A stretch of DNA of 64,000 nucleotides from contig CANQUG010000002.1 of assembly GCA_947626985.1 (NCBI GenBank), forward strand, positions 1 to 64,000. Direction: 5' to 3'. The DNA comes from an uncultured Lachnospiraceae bacterium (GTDB taxonomy: Bacteria; Bacillota; Clostridia; Lachnospirales; Lachnospiraceae). The notes under the pieces were generated by a model, which was not told where the DNA came from, made no database searches, and saw only the letters and a program-made list of their open reading frames with translations. The stretch's first letter is position 1, and every line of letters starts with the position of its first letter. The position numbers and the translations under genes are program-made. Below are positions 1 through 9,180 of the stretch, piece by piece.

Positions 1-26
1 TTTCTCTACTTCTCTATCTCTTTCCC

Positions 27-2162
27 TCAACTCTCCACCGCCACAGCCACCTGCCGCATCAGCTCCTCATACCTTTCATTCCTCAGCCCCATCTCCATCG
101 TCTCCGGCCGGTAAGTAGGCACAATCCTCTTCACCAGTTCCACGATCTCCTCCGAATTCCCGTAACTGGCCTCTGCCAGCTCCTCCAGCTGTCCCAGAAA
201 CTCTTCCACATCAAAGGGAATCGGCCTCCCGATATGAATCAGATCATTCCTGGTCTTTTTCAGTCCCTCTTCCGCCATCAGCTTCTCTTCATACAGCTTT
301 TCTCCCGGCCGCAGGCCGGTATATACGATCGGAATATCCACATCCGGCTTATATCCCGACAGCTTGATGAGATTTCTTGCCAACGTGTCGATCTTCACCG
401 GCGCGCCCATATCCAGCACAAAAATCTCTCCCCCTCTGGCGTAGGTTCCCGCCTGCAGCACCAGGCTGACGGCCTCAGGAATAGTCATAAAGTATCGGAT
501 AATATCGGGATGAGTCACCGTCACCGGGCCTCCCCGAGCGATCTGCTTCTTAAACAGCGGGATTACAGAACCGTTGCTTCCCAAAACATTTCCGAATCGT
601 ACCGCCACAAACTCCGTCCTCGTATTTTGCGATCTTTTTCCCTCTGCCCCCGCGTCTTTGCACCGCTCCTTCAGCTCCGGATGATTCTTCCCGTTTTCAT
701 CATCCTCATAAAAATGTCCGCTGAGATTCGGCAGAATCTCCTCTCTGTGCTCGCTGCTGATCTTGTCCATGGACTGGATCACCATCTCGCACAGTCTCTT
801 GCTGGCGCCCATAATATTCGTGGGATTTACCGCCTTATCCGTGCTGATCAGCACGAACCTCCGGCATCCGTTCCTCAGAGCCGCCAGAGCGGTTTTGTAC
901 GTGCCCATAACGTTATTCTTTATCGCCTCGCAAGGACTGTCCTCCATCAGCGGAACATGCTTATGGGCTGCCGCATGGTACACGATCTCGGGATGATATT
1001 TCTCGAAAACACTGTTGATCCGCCGGCTGTCCCGCACGGAACCGATCAGCACAGTCAGATGAAGTTCCGGATAGCCGGAGCGCAGTTCCTGTTCAATATC
1101 ATAAGCATTGTTCTCATATACATCGAAAATAATCAGCTGTCTGGGATCATGTGCCGCAATCTGCCTGCACAGCTCGCTTCCGATAGATCCGCCCCCACCT
1201 GTCACCAGTATGGTCTTTCCGCTGATATGATCAAAAATTTCCTCCAGATTCACCCTGATGGGCTCTCTTCCAAGAAGGTCCTCCACAGCCACCTCCTTCA
1301 TCTGTCCCACGGATACCTCGCCGTTCACCAGCTGATACACGCCCGGGAGGATCTTCATTTCACATCCCGTTTCCTTACAGATGTTCAGGATATCTCTCTT
1401 TGTCTCCGCATCGGAGCGGGGTATCGCCAGAAAGATCTGGTCCACTTTGTACTTCTCTGCGTTCACCAGAATATCCTCCCGGCCTCCCACAATGGGAACT
1501 CCCTCTATGGACCTTCCCCATTTATTAGGATTGTCGTCGATAATGCAGCAGACCCTGGCTCTGGTTTCTCTGGCGCGGTTCAGCTCCCGGAGGATCATCT
1601 GGCCTGCGGCTCCCGCGCCGATCAGCATCACCCGCGGCTGCATTTTGTCCCCGCTCTTTTCTCTCCTGGACCTCTCCATAAGGATCAGTCTGTAGGAAAA
1701 CCGGATCCCCAGAACCATTAAATACTGAATCCCGGTTCCTATAAAATAATAGGATATCGGCATTCTGCGAAACATCGCTGTAATAACAGCAATATGTATC
1801 AGTGAAGTAAAACCGGAAGCAATGCTGATCCGGATCAGTTCATTGTAACTGGCAAATCTCCAGACGCTGTTGTACATATGGAAGCATTTGAAGATCACCA
1901 GGCAGATAAGCGTATAAGCCGGTATAAATCTCAGCCAGGTGGATAAATACTCTCCGGGTATTCTGGAGTACATACAGTCAAACCGAAGCCACAGCGCCAG
2001 TCCATAGGAACCGTTCACAGCGACAATATCGTAAACTGCCATAAACAGGGCAATGACCTGCCAGTGTTCCAGCCATCTTCTCTGATTTCTGTATGGAATT
2101 GTATTTTCCCGGCTCTGCTCAGTACTCTGAGACGATTCTTTGCATTTTTCGCCGTCTGACAT
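27..2162 (-). CDS. Polysaccharide biosynthesis protein, CapD/PglF-like nucleoside-diphosphate-sugar epimerase/dehydratase
   Basis: 711-aa ORF; N-terminal TM helices; Rossmann motif ILVTGGGGSIGSELCRQI; STDKAVNPTNIMGASKR typical of the CapD family. Confidence 0.93.
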   Translation of the reverse strand: MSDGEKCKESSQSTEQSRENTIPYRNQRRWLEHWQVIALFMAVYDIVAVNGSYGLALWLRFDCMYSRIPGEYLSTWLRFIPAYTLICLVIFKCFHMYNSVWRFASYNELIRISIASGFTSLIHIAVITAMFRRMPISYYFIGTGIQYLMVLGIRFSYRLILMERSRREKSGDKMQPRVMLIGAGAAGQMILRELNRARETRARVCCIIDDNPNKWGRSIEGVPIVGGREDILVNAEKYKVDQIFLAIPRSDAETKRDILNICKETGCEMKILPGVYQLVNGEVSVGQMKEVAVEDLLGREPIRVNLEEIFDHISGKTILVTGGGGSIGSELCRQIAAHDPRQLIIFDVYENNAYDIEQELRSGYPELHLTVLIGSVRDSRRINSVFEKYHPEIVYHAAAHKHVPLMEDSPCEAIKNNVMGTYKTALAALRNGCRRFVLISTDKAVNPTNIMGASKRLCEMVIQSMDKISSEHREEILPNLSGHFYEDDENGKNHPELKERCKDAGAEGKRSQNTRTEFVAVRFGNVLGSNGSVIPLFKKQIARGGPVTVTHPDIIRYFMTIPEAVSLVLQAGTYARGGEIFVLDMGAPVKIDTLARNLIKLSGYKPDVDIPIVYTGLRPGEKLYEEKLMAEEGLKKTRNDLIHIGRPIPFDVEEFLGQLEELAEASYGNSEEIVELVKRIVPTYRPETMEMGLRNERYEELMRQVAVAVES

Positions 2163-2307
2163 CTTTCATCGTTCCTTCGTTATAGTGATCTTTTATCCAG
2201 CTGGTCGTCCGTCCTGTGCACTCCATTCTGTTCGCTCCATTCCGTGCGCTCCGTCCTTCGTACCCCGTCCATCGTGCTCCATTTCATGCGCTCCGGATTT
2301 CCACCCT

Positions 2308-2814
2308 TCAGCTCTTTCCCACGATCTCCAGCCCCACCTGCATCTCCACAATTCTTCCAAACATTTCTACTTCCAGATATGCCTTCCTCTTATGCCTGTC
2401 GATTCTTTTTATGCACTTCTCCATCCCCGCCAATGGTCCATCCGTAATCCGGATATCCCCCGCTTCAATAACTCCTTCTGACATCTCCACCTTCTGATCC
2501 TCCCCGCCGATTTTCTGAAGCCACCTCTCCTCCTCTCGGGTAAGAGGCAGGACTTCTTCACCGGTTCCTATCAGCTTCGTCAGTCCGATGACATACCTCA
2601 GACATTCATAAAGCTGCTCTATTTTATTTGTAATCATAAAAACATACCCAGGAAAAAGAACCTTTTCCTGAGTATGCCATTTTCCTTCATATTTCTTTTT
2701 TTCTTCGTAGCGGGGAATAAAGCAGCGCTCCAGTATTTCCCCGCTGATGATGTTCCTGCACTGACAGCAGATGCTTTCCTCCGTGCCGGTGCGGACCTGC
2801 ATGACATACCACAT
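2308..2814 (-). CDS. loaP: NusG-family antiterminator, LoaP-like
   Basis: 168 aa; begins MWYVMQVRTGTEE; NGN motif FPGYVFM and C-terminal KOW-like segment; sits inside an exopolysaccharide locus. Confidence 0.8.
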   Translation of the reverse strand: MWYVMQVRTGTEESICCQCRNIISGEILERCFIPRYEEKKKYEGKWHTQEKVLFPGYVFMITNKIEQLYECLRYVIGLTKLIGTGEEVLPLTREEERWLQKIGGEDQKVEMSEGVIEAGDIRITDGPLAGMEKCIKRIDRHKRKAYLEVEMFGRIVEMQVGLEIVGKS

Positions 2815-2988
2815 GGAAAGCTCCTCCTGCTTTTTTTATTTTTCCGGTCAAAACACCGGGATTTGGGTATGCTTCGCCATTTCGCCATGTTTCATGCGAA
2901 CTCAGGTTTCAGAATATGACCATCCATATCCTTAAACGCGGCAAAGCGACGATTTAAGTGCACAGAATTATTATATTTATTACTTATC

Positions 2989-3042
2989 ACATATTATATT
3001 TTAACACTTGGAACTCCTTCCAAATGTTAAAATATAATATGT
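2989..3042 (-). other. Long near-perfect inverted repeat (23-bp arms, 8-nt loop) between sugar transferase and loaP
   Basis: acatattatattttaacacttgg / ccaaatgttaaaatataatatgt, one G-T/mismatch; minus-strand loop reads AAGGAGTT. Confidence 0.85.
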
Positions 3043-3112
3043 AACTGAAACACGTAATCCAAATATGTAACTTCAATATATAACTGGCTAAATGCTGCCT
3101 GATAAACTGTAT

Positions 3113-4567
3113 TTATACCGCTCCGTCATTGTGAACCACAGCCATCACAGTCTTAAAAAGAATCTTGATATCCAGCCCGATATTCCAGTTCTCTATGTAC
3201 TGTGTATCCAGCCTCACCACTTCCTCAAAATCCGTGATGTCGCTTCTGCCGCTTACCTGCCACATACCGGTGATTCCCGGCTTAATGGCCATTCTGGCCC
3301 GGTGATGAAGGTCGTATTTTTCCCACTCGTCCAGAGTAGGCGGTCTGGTTCCCACCAGGCTCATATCGCCCTTCAGAACATTCCAGAACTGAGGGAACTC
3401 ATCTATGGACGTCCGGCGGATAAAATGACCGATTCCCTTGGGACGGCCCCTGCGGTCCAGCTTCCCGCTGCCGATGATTCTGGGATCGTAGTCCAGCTTG
3501 AACATAAAGCCGTCTTTGATCTTATTCTGCTCCAGCAGCTCCTTTTTCCGCTCTTCCGCATCCATATACATGCTTCGGAATTTATAGATCTTGAACTTCC
3601 TGCCGTTTTTCCCCACTCTCGTCTGGGAGAAGAAAATGGGCCCCGGGGAATTCACATAAATGACAGGTGCCACGAAAATAAACAGGATCACTGTCATCAT
3701 GCATCCCACCAGTCCCCCCACGATATCCATCAGCCGCTTATATAAAAGCTGCTTGGGGGAGGCCATGTTCATGCTGGTGGTGAGGACGCTGTAGGCTCCC
3801 AGCCGTTCCACATGCTGCTTGCCGCCGCTGATGCTCTCGATCTTGGTGAGGGTGAGGTGTACGGTGACTCCCATAACCACAAAGGCGTCAATGAGACCTT
3901 TCGGATAATCCATATAGTTGGGTATATGGAGAAAAACCTCGTCCACCCATTCGCGGCAGACATAATCCTTCACCGAATTTTCGTCAGCGACAACCGGCAC
4001 CCCATTAATATACTGCCCGGTCAGATCTTTGTCAAGAAGAACCATACCGGTAATGGCAAAATTTTCGTAGGGATTCGCCCGGATATTGGCCAGAACTTTT
4101 TCCGCCGCATCGGACGTTGTGATCACTACCAGCGACCTTTTTCCCGCATTATTCCTGCCTTTTCTCACCAGATATCCTTTCCAGATCTGGCGGGAAGCAT
4201 AGGCCAAAATGAAATAGTACAAAGCCGTCAGCAGAAAAGTCATGCGCGAATAGGTGGATGCCTGCTGGGTAATAAACAGATGAAACATAGCCAGCAGCAT
4301 TACTGCGCAGACATGCTGTATGGTCCTGGTAAACTCCAGATATGCCCCCCGCTTCAGAATATCCCGGAAGGACTGTCCGAAAAACGCTACCGCCACCTGG
4401 CAGAACACCAGGATGATCGCTTCATTCCGGTACAGTTCGTCATAATACGGATTTTTACGTCCCAGCCACATCATGCACGCCGCTGCAAAGGCAATCTGCA
4501 GGCAGATCAGATCCATAAATATAAAATCCCAGTGCTTCAACCATCCCTGCGCTGATTTCTTATACAT
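3113..4567 (-). CDS. Exopolysaccharide polyprenyl glycosylphosphotransferase (bacterial sugar transferase)
   Basis: 484 aa; N-terminal TM helices; C-terminal KRLMDIVGG...KIYKFRSMYMDAE...RRTSIDEFPQFWNVLKGDMSLVGTRPP. Confidence 0.95.
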   Translation of the reverse strand: MYKKSAQGWLKHWDFIFMDLICLQIAFAAACMMWLGRKNPYYDELYRNEAIILVFCQVAVAFFGQSFRDILKRGAYLEFTRTIQHVCAVMLLAMFHLFITQQASTYSRMTFLLTALYYFILAYASRQIWKGYLVRKGRNNAGKRSLVVITTSDAAEKVLANIRANPYENFAITGMVLLDKDLTGQYINGVPVVADENSVKDYVCREWVDEVFLHIPNYMDYPKGLIDAFVVMGVTVHLTLTKIESISGGKQHVERLGAYSVLTTSMNMASPKQLLYKRLMDIVGGLVGCMMTVILFIFVAPVIYVNSPGPIFFSQTRVGKNGRKFKIYKFRSMYMDAEERKKELLEQNKIKDGFMFKLDYDPRIIGSGKLDRRGRPKGIGHFIRRTSIDEFPQFWNVLKGDMSLVGTRPPTLDEWEKYDLHHRARMAIKPGITGMWQVSGRSDITDFEEVVRLDTQYIENWNIGLDIKILFKTVMAVVHNDGAV

Positions 4568-4750
4568 ATCTATCTTCTCCAGACGTTACTGTAGTTTCTT
4601 ATCGCGATACAACTTAAAATTGTACCTTATACATGATAATATTTCTTCCTGTTTTAGTCAATGGAAAGTGTTCACATTTTTGGAACGAAAAGAGTCTAAA
4701 ATTGACAGTTTAGATTTCCTGAGGGACTTTTCATGTCAAAAACAGACGGA

Positions 4751-5275
4751 TTATTTCCTCTTCTCCTCCAGGAATTCCCGGAAGCGCTCCGCATCTCCCA
4801 TCTCGAAATCGACCTTCTTCACCCAGTAGGAGAGGTCCTTCGCCTTGATAAAGAAGGCGTCATCCAGAACCCGGAACTCCTGAATATCCATGTAGGCGAC
4901 GGTGCTGAAGGAGTTTCCCCAGCCGTATTTAAAGGTCTGGTCGTAGAAATAGATGTTGGCCTTCAGTTCTCCTCCGGGAGCGTCCTTCAGGATCTTATGA
5001 GCCTGAAAATATGGGGCGGTGATCATGAGACAGATGGTAAATACCATGGCGGCCATCAGGATCAGGTCAAGGGCTCCGCTGGGGAGAATGGAAAGGGGAG
5101 ACACCGGCTGCCCTCCCACAACCGCGCTCAGCACTCCCAGCAGAAGATACATGACGAGCACCACAACTAGGACGATGATCGTTCTCTTCCGGTTTTTTCG
5201 GGTGGCCAGCTTCTGCATCCGGACAATATCCTTTTTGGAATAGACGGAATGTACTTTAAAATGAATGGTCTTCAT
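4751..5275 (-). CDS. Membrane protein with YcxB-like C-terminal region
   Basis: Start at MKTIHFKVHS; two TM segments; C-terminal ...YWVKKVDFEMGDAERFREFLEEK resembling YcxB-like proteins. Confidence 0.6.
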   Translation of the reverse strand: MKTIHFKVHSVYSKKDIVRMQKLATRKNRKRTIIVLVVVLVMYLLLGVLSAVVGGQPVSPLSILPSGALDLILMAAMVFTICLMITAPYFQAHKILKDAPGGELKANIYFYDQTFKYGWGNSFSTVAYMDIQEFRVLDDAFFIKAKDLSYWVKKVDFEMGDAERFREFLEEKRK

Positions 5276-5338
5276 AAGTGCTCCTTCATAATTATACTCG
5301 TGTTTTACAATTATACTAAATATAGTGGACTTGTGCAA

Positions 5339-5430
5339 GTTCTAAATTCGGACGGTGTGCAATCTGTTCTGTTCGGTTCTAAATTTCAGGCGGCGTGCAG
5401 TCTGTTCTAAATTCAGACAATGTGCAGTCC
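5339..5430. repeat. Three degenerate direct repeats, TTCTAAATTCrGACGGTGTGCAGTCTG-like
   Basis: Copies begin near 5340, 5377 and 5405. Confidence 0.7.
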
Positions 5431-5479
5431 GCCGGCGCAGCCCCGGGCAAACCAAAGTCCTCCTGACACAGTCGGCCCG

Positions 5480-5580
5480 CACATGAAAAAACAGCACAGC
5501 CAGCCCATACATAAAAAGCGCAGCTAACACGTGCATGAAAAACAGCGCAGCAAACACATACATGAAAAAAACGGCGCACC
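5480..5580. repeat. About four degenerate ~25-bp tandem repeats (ACATGAAAAACAGCGCAGCAAACAC-like)
   Basis: Copies near 5480, 5507, 5530 and 5556. Confidence 0.7.
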
Positions 5581-5643
5581 CCCGTAACATCCGGAGATTG
5601 CGCCATTTCATCCCTACCTGATACCTCTCTGGTTTCCGCCGAA

Positions 5644-7113
5644 TCAAATAATAATGCAGACCAGCCCGCCCTTGCTGTCGTTGACGATCTTCTGCATGGT
5701 GTCCTGAAGCTTTACCTGGCTTTCCTCGCTGATGGCCGTGATCTTCGTGCGGATTCCGTCCTGAACGAGCTGTTCTATGGATTTGCCGAAGATGTTGGTC
5801 TCCCACACGCTCTCTCCTCTCTGACTGCTCTCGGAGATGTACCGGATCAGGTCTCTGGCCTGCTCCTCCGTGCCCACGATAGGGGCGATCTCCGTCTCGA
5901 TATTGGCTTTGATCATGTGGATGGACGGACTCTTTGACCGGATTTTTACCCCGTACTTGCTGCCCTGTTTGATCACGGTGGGCTCCTCCATACGGATTTC
6001 GTCCAGCTCCGGAACCACCACGCCGTATCCGCTGCCCCGCACGGAGGCCAGAGCGTCCTGAACCTTCACATACTCCTGTTTGACGGCGGCAAGCTCCTTC
6101 ATGGTGTGGATCAGATCGTACTCGCTGGTCATGGAGATTCCGCTCATCTCGCTGAGCATCTGATAATAGTATTCGTCGTTGAGATGGACCCGGACGCGAA
6201 CCGTGCCGTCGGAAAGGCTCACGCCCTCCAGGAGGGTTTCCTGGACATAGGGACCCGAAAGCCGGACAGACTCCTTCGTGATATCCCGGATATGGGACAG
6301 ACGTTTCATGGAATCCCGGATCTGACCGATAATCTGTCCCTTCACCTCCCCGTCGGAGGGCAGCATCTCCACCCACTTGGGGATAAAAAACCGGATCTCG
6401 CTCACAGGAAATTCGTAGAGGATATGTTCCAGGATACGGTTCACGTCCTCCCTGCGCAGCTGTTCACAGTTGGCGGAAATGGCTGTAACGTGATATTTTT
6501 CCGCAATGGAGTTTACCAGCTTCTGGGTTTCCTCCTTATAGGGCGCCTGGGAATTCACCAAGACCAGGAAGGGTTTGCCCTGCTTCTTCAGCTCCAGTAT
6601 GGTCTTCTCCTCCGCCTCGGGGAAGCTTTCTCTGGGAATTTCCCCGAAGCTTCCGTCGCTGGTGATCACCAGACCGATGGTGGAATGCTCCTCGATGACC
6701 TTCCTGGTGCCCAGCTGGGCGGCCTCGTGGAAGGGGATAGCCCTGTCAAACCAGGGAGTCTTCACCATGCGCTCCTTTCCGTCCTCCACATGTCCCGCGG
6801 CGCCCTTCACCAGATATCCTACGCAGTCGATCAGCCGTACGTTTACCTTCTGTTCGCCGCCGAGGAGTACGGGAACGGCCTCCCTGGGGATAAATTTGGG
6901 CTCCGCCGTGGTGATGAGCCTGCCGGAGCCGCTTAAGGGAAGCTGATCCCGCACCTCCGCCTGCTTTTCCTCCGCCATTCCCGGCAGGGCCACCAGCTCC
7001 ATAAAATGACGGATAAAGGTGGATTTGCCTGTGCGCACGGGCCCTACCACCCCTATGTAGATGTCTCCTCCCGTCCGCGCCTGAATATCCCGGTATACCT
7101 GAAAATTTTCCAT
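5644..7113 (-). CDS. spoIVA: Stage IV sporulation protein A
   Basis: 489 aa; MENFQVYRDIQARTGGDIYIGVVGPVRTGKSTFIRHFMELVALP is characteristic of SpoIVA. Confidence 0.98.
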   Translation of the reverse strand: MENFQVYRDIQARTGGDIYIGVVGPVRTGKSTFIRHFMELVALPGMAEEKQAEVRDQLPLSGSGRLITTAEPKFIPREAVPVLLGGEQKVNVRLIDCVGYLVKGAAGHVEDGKERMVKTPWFDRAIPFHEAAQLGTRKVIEEHSTIGLVITSDGSFGEIPRESFPEAEEKTILELKKQGKPFLVLVNSQAPYKEETQKLVNSIAEKYHVTAISANCEQLRREDVNRILEHILYEFPVSEIRFFIPKWVEMLPSDGEVKGQIIGQIRDSMKRLSHIRDITKESVRLSGPYVQETLLEGVSLSDGTVRVRVHLNDEYYYQMLSEMSGISMTSEYDLIHTMKELAAVKQEYVKVQDALASVRGSGYGVVVPELDEIRMEEPTVIKQGSKYGVKIRSKSPSIHMIKANIETEIAPIVGTEEQARDLIRYISESSQRGESVWETNIFGKSIEQLVQDGIRTKITAISEESQVKLQDTMQKIVNDSKGGLVCIII

Positions 7114-7158
7114 AAAAAGCCCCCTTGCACATATTCCAACAATACCGTGTATTGTTAT

Positions 7159-7188
7159 ATGTATATGCCCGGAGGATTTTCTATATGC
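7159..7188 (-). promoter_or_regulatory. Putative sigma-E-like promoter of spoIVA
   Basis: Minus strand GCATATA - 14 bp - CATATACAT just upstream of spoIVA; similar to the sigma-E consensus. Confidence 0.5.
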
Positions 7189-7337
7189 TGTCTTTTTTCA
7201 CCCGGGTCAACGGTGCCGATATGGACTGCCGCACGTGATTTTCAACATAACAACTTTTTTTACCCCGGAAACCCGAAGGTATCTGCCCGCTGCAGAGGAA
7301 TTTTCAATGCACCGTCTTTTTCACCTCCGCCGGACCG

Positions 7338-7375
7338 CAAAAAAATCCCCCTGTGTACATCTCTGCACACAGGGG
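7338..7375 (-). terminator. Intrinsic terminator downstream of the hyd operon
   Basis: Stem CCCCCTGTGT/ACACAGGGGG followed on the minus strand by a T7 run. Confidence 0.9.
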
Positions 7376-7479
7376 GAACCTGTTATCCTGTTATCCTGTT
7401 ATTCTCTTATTCTGTCATTCTGCCGACGATGAACCTCCTAACAGAAGCATCCGCACAGACGAACCCTTCTATCCTCTCA

Positions 7480-9162
7480 TCAATAGAACTCGTTGTGAAG
7501 AAGCTCATGTACCTGCTCATGACTCAGCCGTGCATACAGCTCATCCATCAGCGGGTTGGCGTCGCTCTTCTTGATGGCGGATTTCTCATCTGCCTCGAAG
7601 ATGCCCTCGGTTCTCTTCACCTTGTCGCGGGTCTTGACGGGCTGGCCGCCGCCCATTACACAGCCGCCGGGACATGCCATAACCTCGATGAGGTGATAAT
7701 TGGCCTCTCCGTTTTTCACCCGCTCCATAACGGTTCTGGCGTTGGCCAGGCCGCTGGCTACGCAGATATTCACGTCCATGCCGTTATAGGGAACGGTAAA
7801 CTCCTTGATGCCTTCGTATCCGCGGACGCCGCTTTCCGCGATGGTCTGGATGGTCTCGGGCTTCTCATCGGGAGCGAGACGGCGAAGAACCGCCTCCGTC
7901 ACACCGCCGGTTACGCCGAAGATCACGCCGCCGCCGGAACCGATGCCGAAGGGGCTGTCCGCTTCCTCGGGCTCAAGCTCCGCCAGATTGATGCCGTACT
8001 CTTCGATCATGCGGATCAGCTCCGTGGTGGTGAGAACGTAATCGGTATCCTGCTCGCCCTTGGTCTTGCTGTTGGGTCGGAGAGCCTCCGCCTTCTTGGC
8101 GGTACAGGGCATGATGGAAACCATCACGGTCTTCTTGTCTCCTGCGTTGGCCGGATCACGGAAATACTCCTTCACTACCGCGGAGAGCATTCCCTGAGGC
8201 GAACGGCAGGTAGATACGTTGGGAACGAATTCCTGATACTGATCGGTGACAAATTTCACCCATGCCGGACAGCAGCTGGTCAGAAGGGGCAGTCTGCCGC
8301 CGTTGGCCACTCTGTCAAGGAACTCGGCGGACTCCTCCATGATGGTAAGGTCCGCGCTGTAAATGGTGTCGTATACTTCGTCAAAGCCAAGTCTGTGCAG
8401 AGCATTCACGATCTTGCCGATGGAATTTTTGCCATGGGGAAGGCCGAAGTGGTCGCCTACGGCTACACGAACGGCGGGAGCGATCTGGGCCACTACCCGC
8501 AGCTTATCGTCTCCCAGAACGTTCCATACGTCGGTTCTGTTGGAGCGGATGGTGATGGCGCCGGTGGGGCACATCACGCGGCACTGTCCGCAGTTTACAC
8601 AGTCGGTGGCGGCGATATCCTTATCAAATGCGGGAATGACGATGGCGTCGGTACCGCGGTGGGCAAATCCGAGAGCTCCCACGCTCTGGATCTCCTCGCA
8701 GACGCGCACGCAGTTTCCGCAGAGGATACATTTGTTGGGATCCCGAACGATGGACGGGGACGTCATATCGATGGGATGCTCTTCTTTATAATTCTGGAAA
8801 CGCACATCGCGGACGCCCATCTTGTGGGCCAGATCCTGAAGCTTGCACTCGCCGCTGTCGCGGCAGGTGGTACAGTCGCGGCAGTGAGCGGCCAGAAGAA
8901 GCTCCACGATCAGCTTCCGGTATTTGCGGAGCTTCGCGGTGTTGGTAAAGATTACCATCCCGTCCCTGGGTTCCTCGGAACAGGAAGCAAATAATTTGCC
9001 CTTATCATCCTGTACAGTACAAAGACGACATGCGCCGAAGGTGGATAATTCGGGCTGATAGCACAATGTCGGTATATTAATGCCTGCTTTTCGGATAATG
9101 GTCAGGACATTTTTTTCATCGGTGAACTCAACGGCTCTGCCGTCAATGGTCATAGTTCCCAT
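7480..9162 (-). CDS. hydA: NADH-dependent [FeFe] hydrogenase, catalytic subunit
   Basis: 560 aa; 2Fe-2S N-terminus, ferredoxin motifs (CILCGNCVRVC, CVNCGQCRVMCP), H-cluster motifs TSCCPAWV, MPCTAKK, ACPGGC. Confidence 0.96.
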   Translation of the reverse strand: MGTMTIDGRAVEFTDEKNVLTIIRKAGINIPTLCYQPELSTFGACRLCTVQDDKGKLFASCSEEPRDGMVIFTNTAKLRKYRKLIVELLLAAHCRDCTTCRDSGECKLQDLAHKMGVRDVRFQNYKEEHPIDMTSPSIVRDPNKCILCGNCVRVCEEIQSVGALGFAHRGTDAIVIPAFDKDIAATDCVNCGQCRVMCPTGAITIRSNRTDVWNVLGDDKLRVVAQIAPAVRVAVGDHFGLPHGKNSIGKIVNALHRLGFDEVYDTIYSADLTIMEESAEFLDRVANGGRLPLLTSCCPAWVKFVTDQYQEFVPNVSTCRSPQGMLSAVVKEYFRDPANAGDKKTVMVSIMPCTAKKAEALRPNSKTKGEQDTDYVLTTTELIRMIEEYGINLAELEPEEADSPFGIGSGGGVIFGVTGGVTEAVLRRLAPDEKPETIQTIAESGVRGYEGIKEFTVPYNGMDVNICVASGLANARTVMERVKNGEANYHLIEVMACPGGCVMGGGQPVKTRDKVKRTEGIFEADEKSAIKKSDANPLMDELYARLSHEQVHELLHNEFY

Positions 9163-9180
9163 ATAATTTATCCTCCCTCC

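Noticed and set aside
5342-6376. 344-aa minus ORF and the 75-aa Cys-rich ORF at 5379-5606
   Set aside because: The first is an alternative frame of spoIVA; the second is only the translation of tandem repeats without a clear RBS
7006-8994. 662-aa plus-strand ORF
   Set aside because: Antisense to hydA with its conserved Fe-S motifs; product is low-complexity with no domain logic
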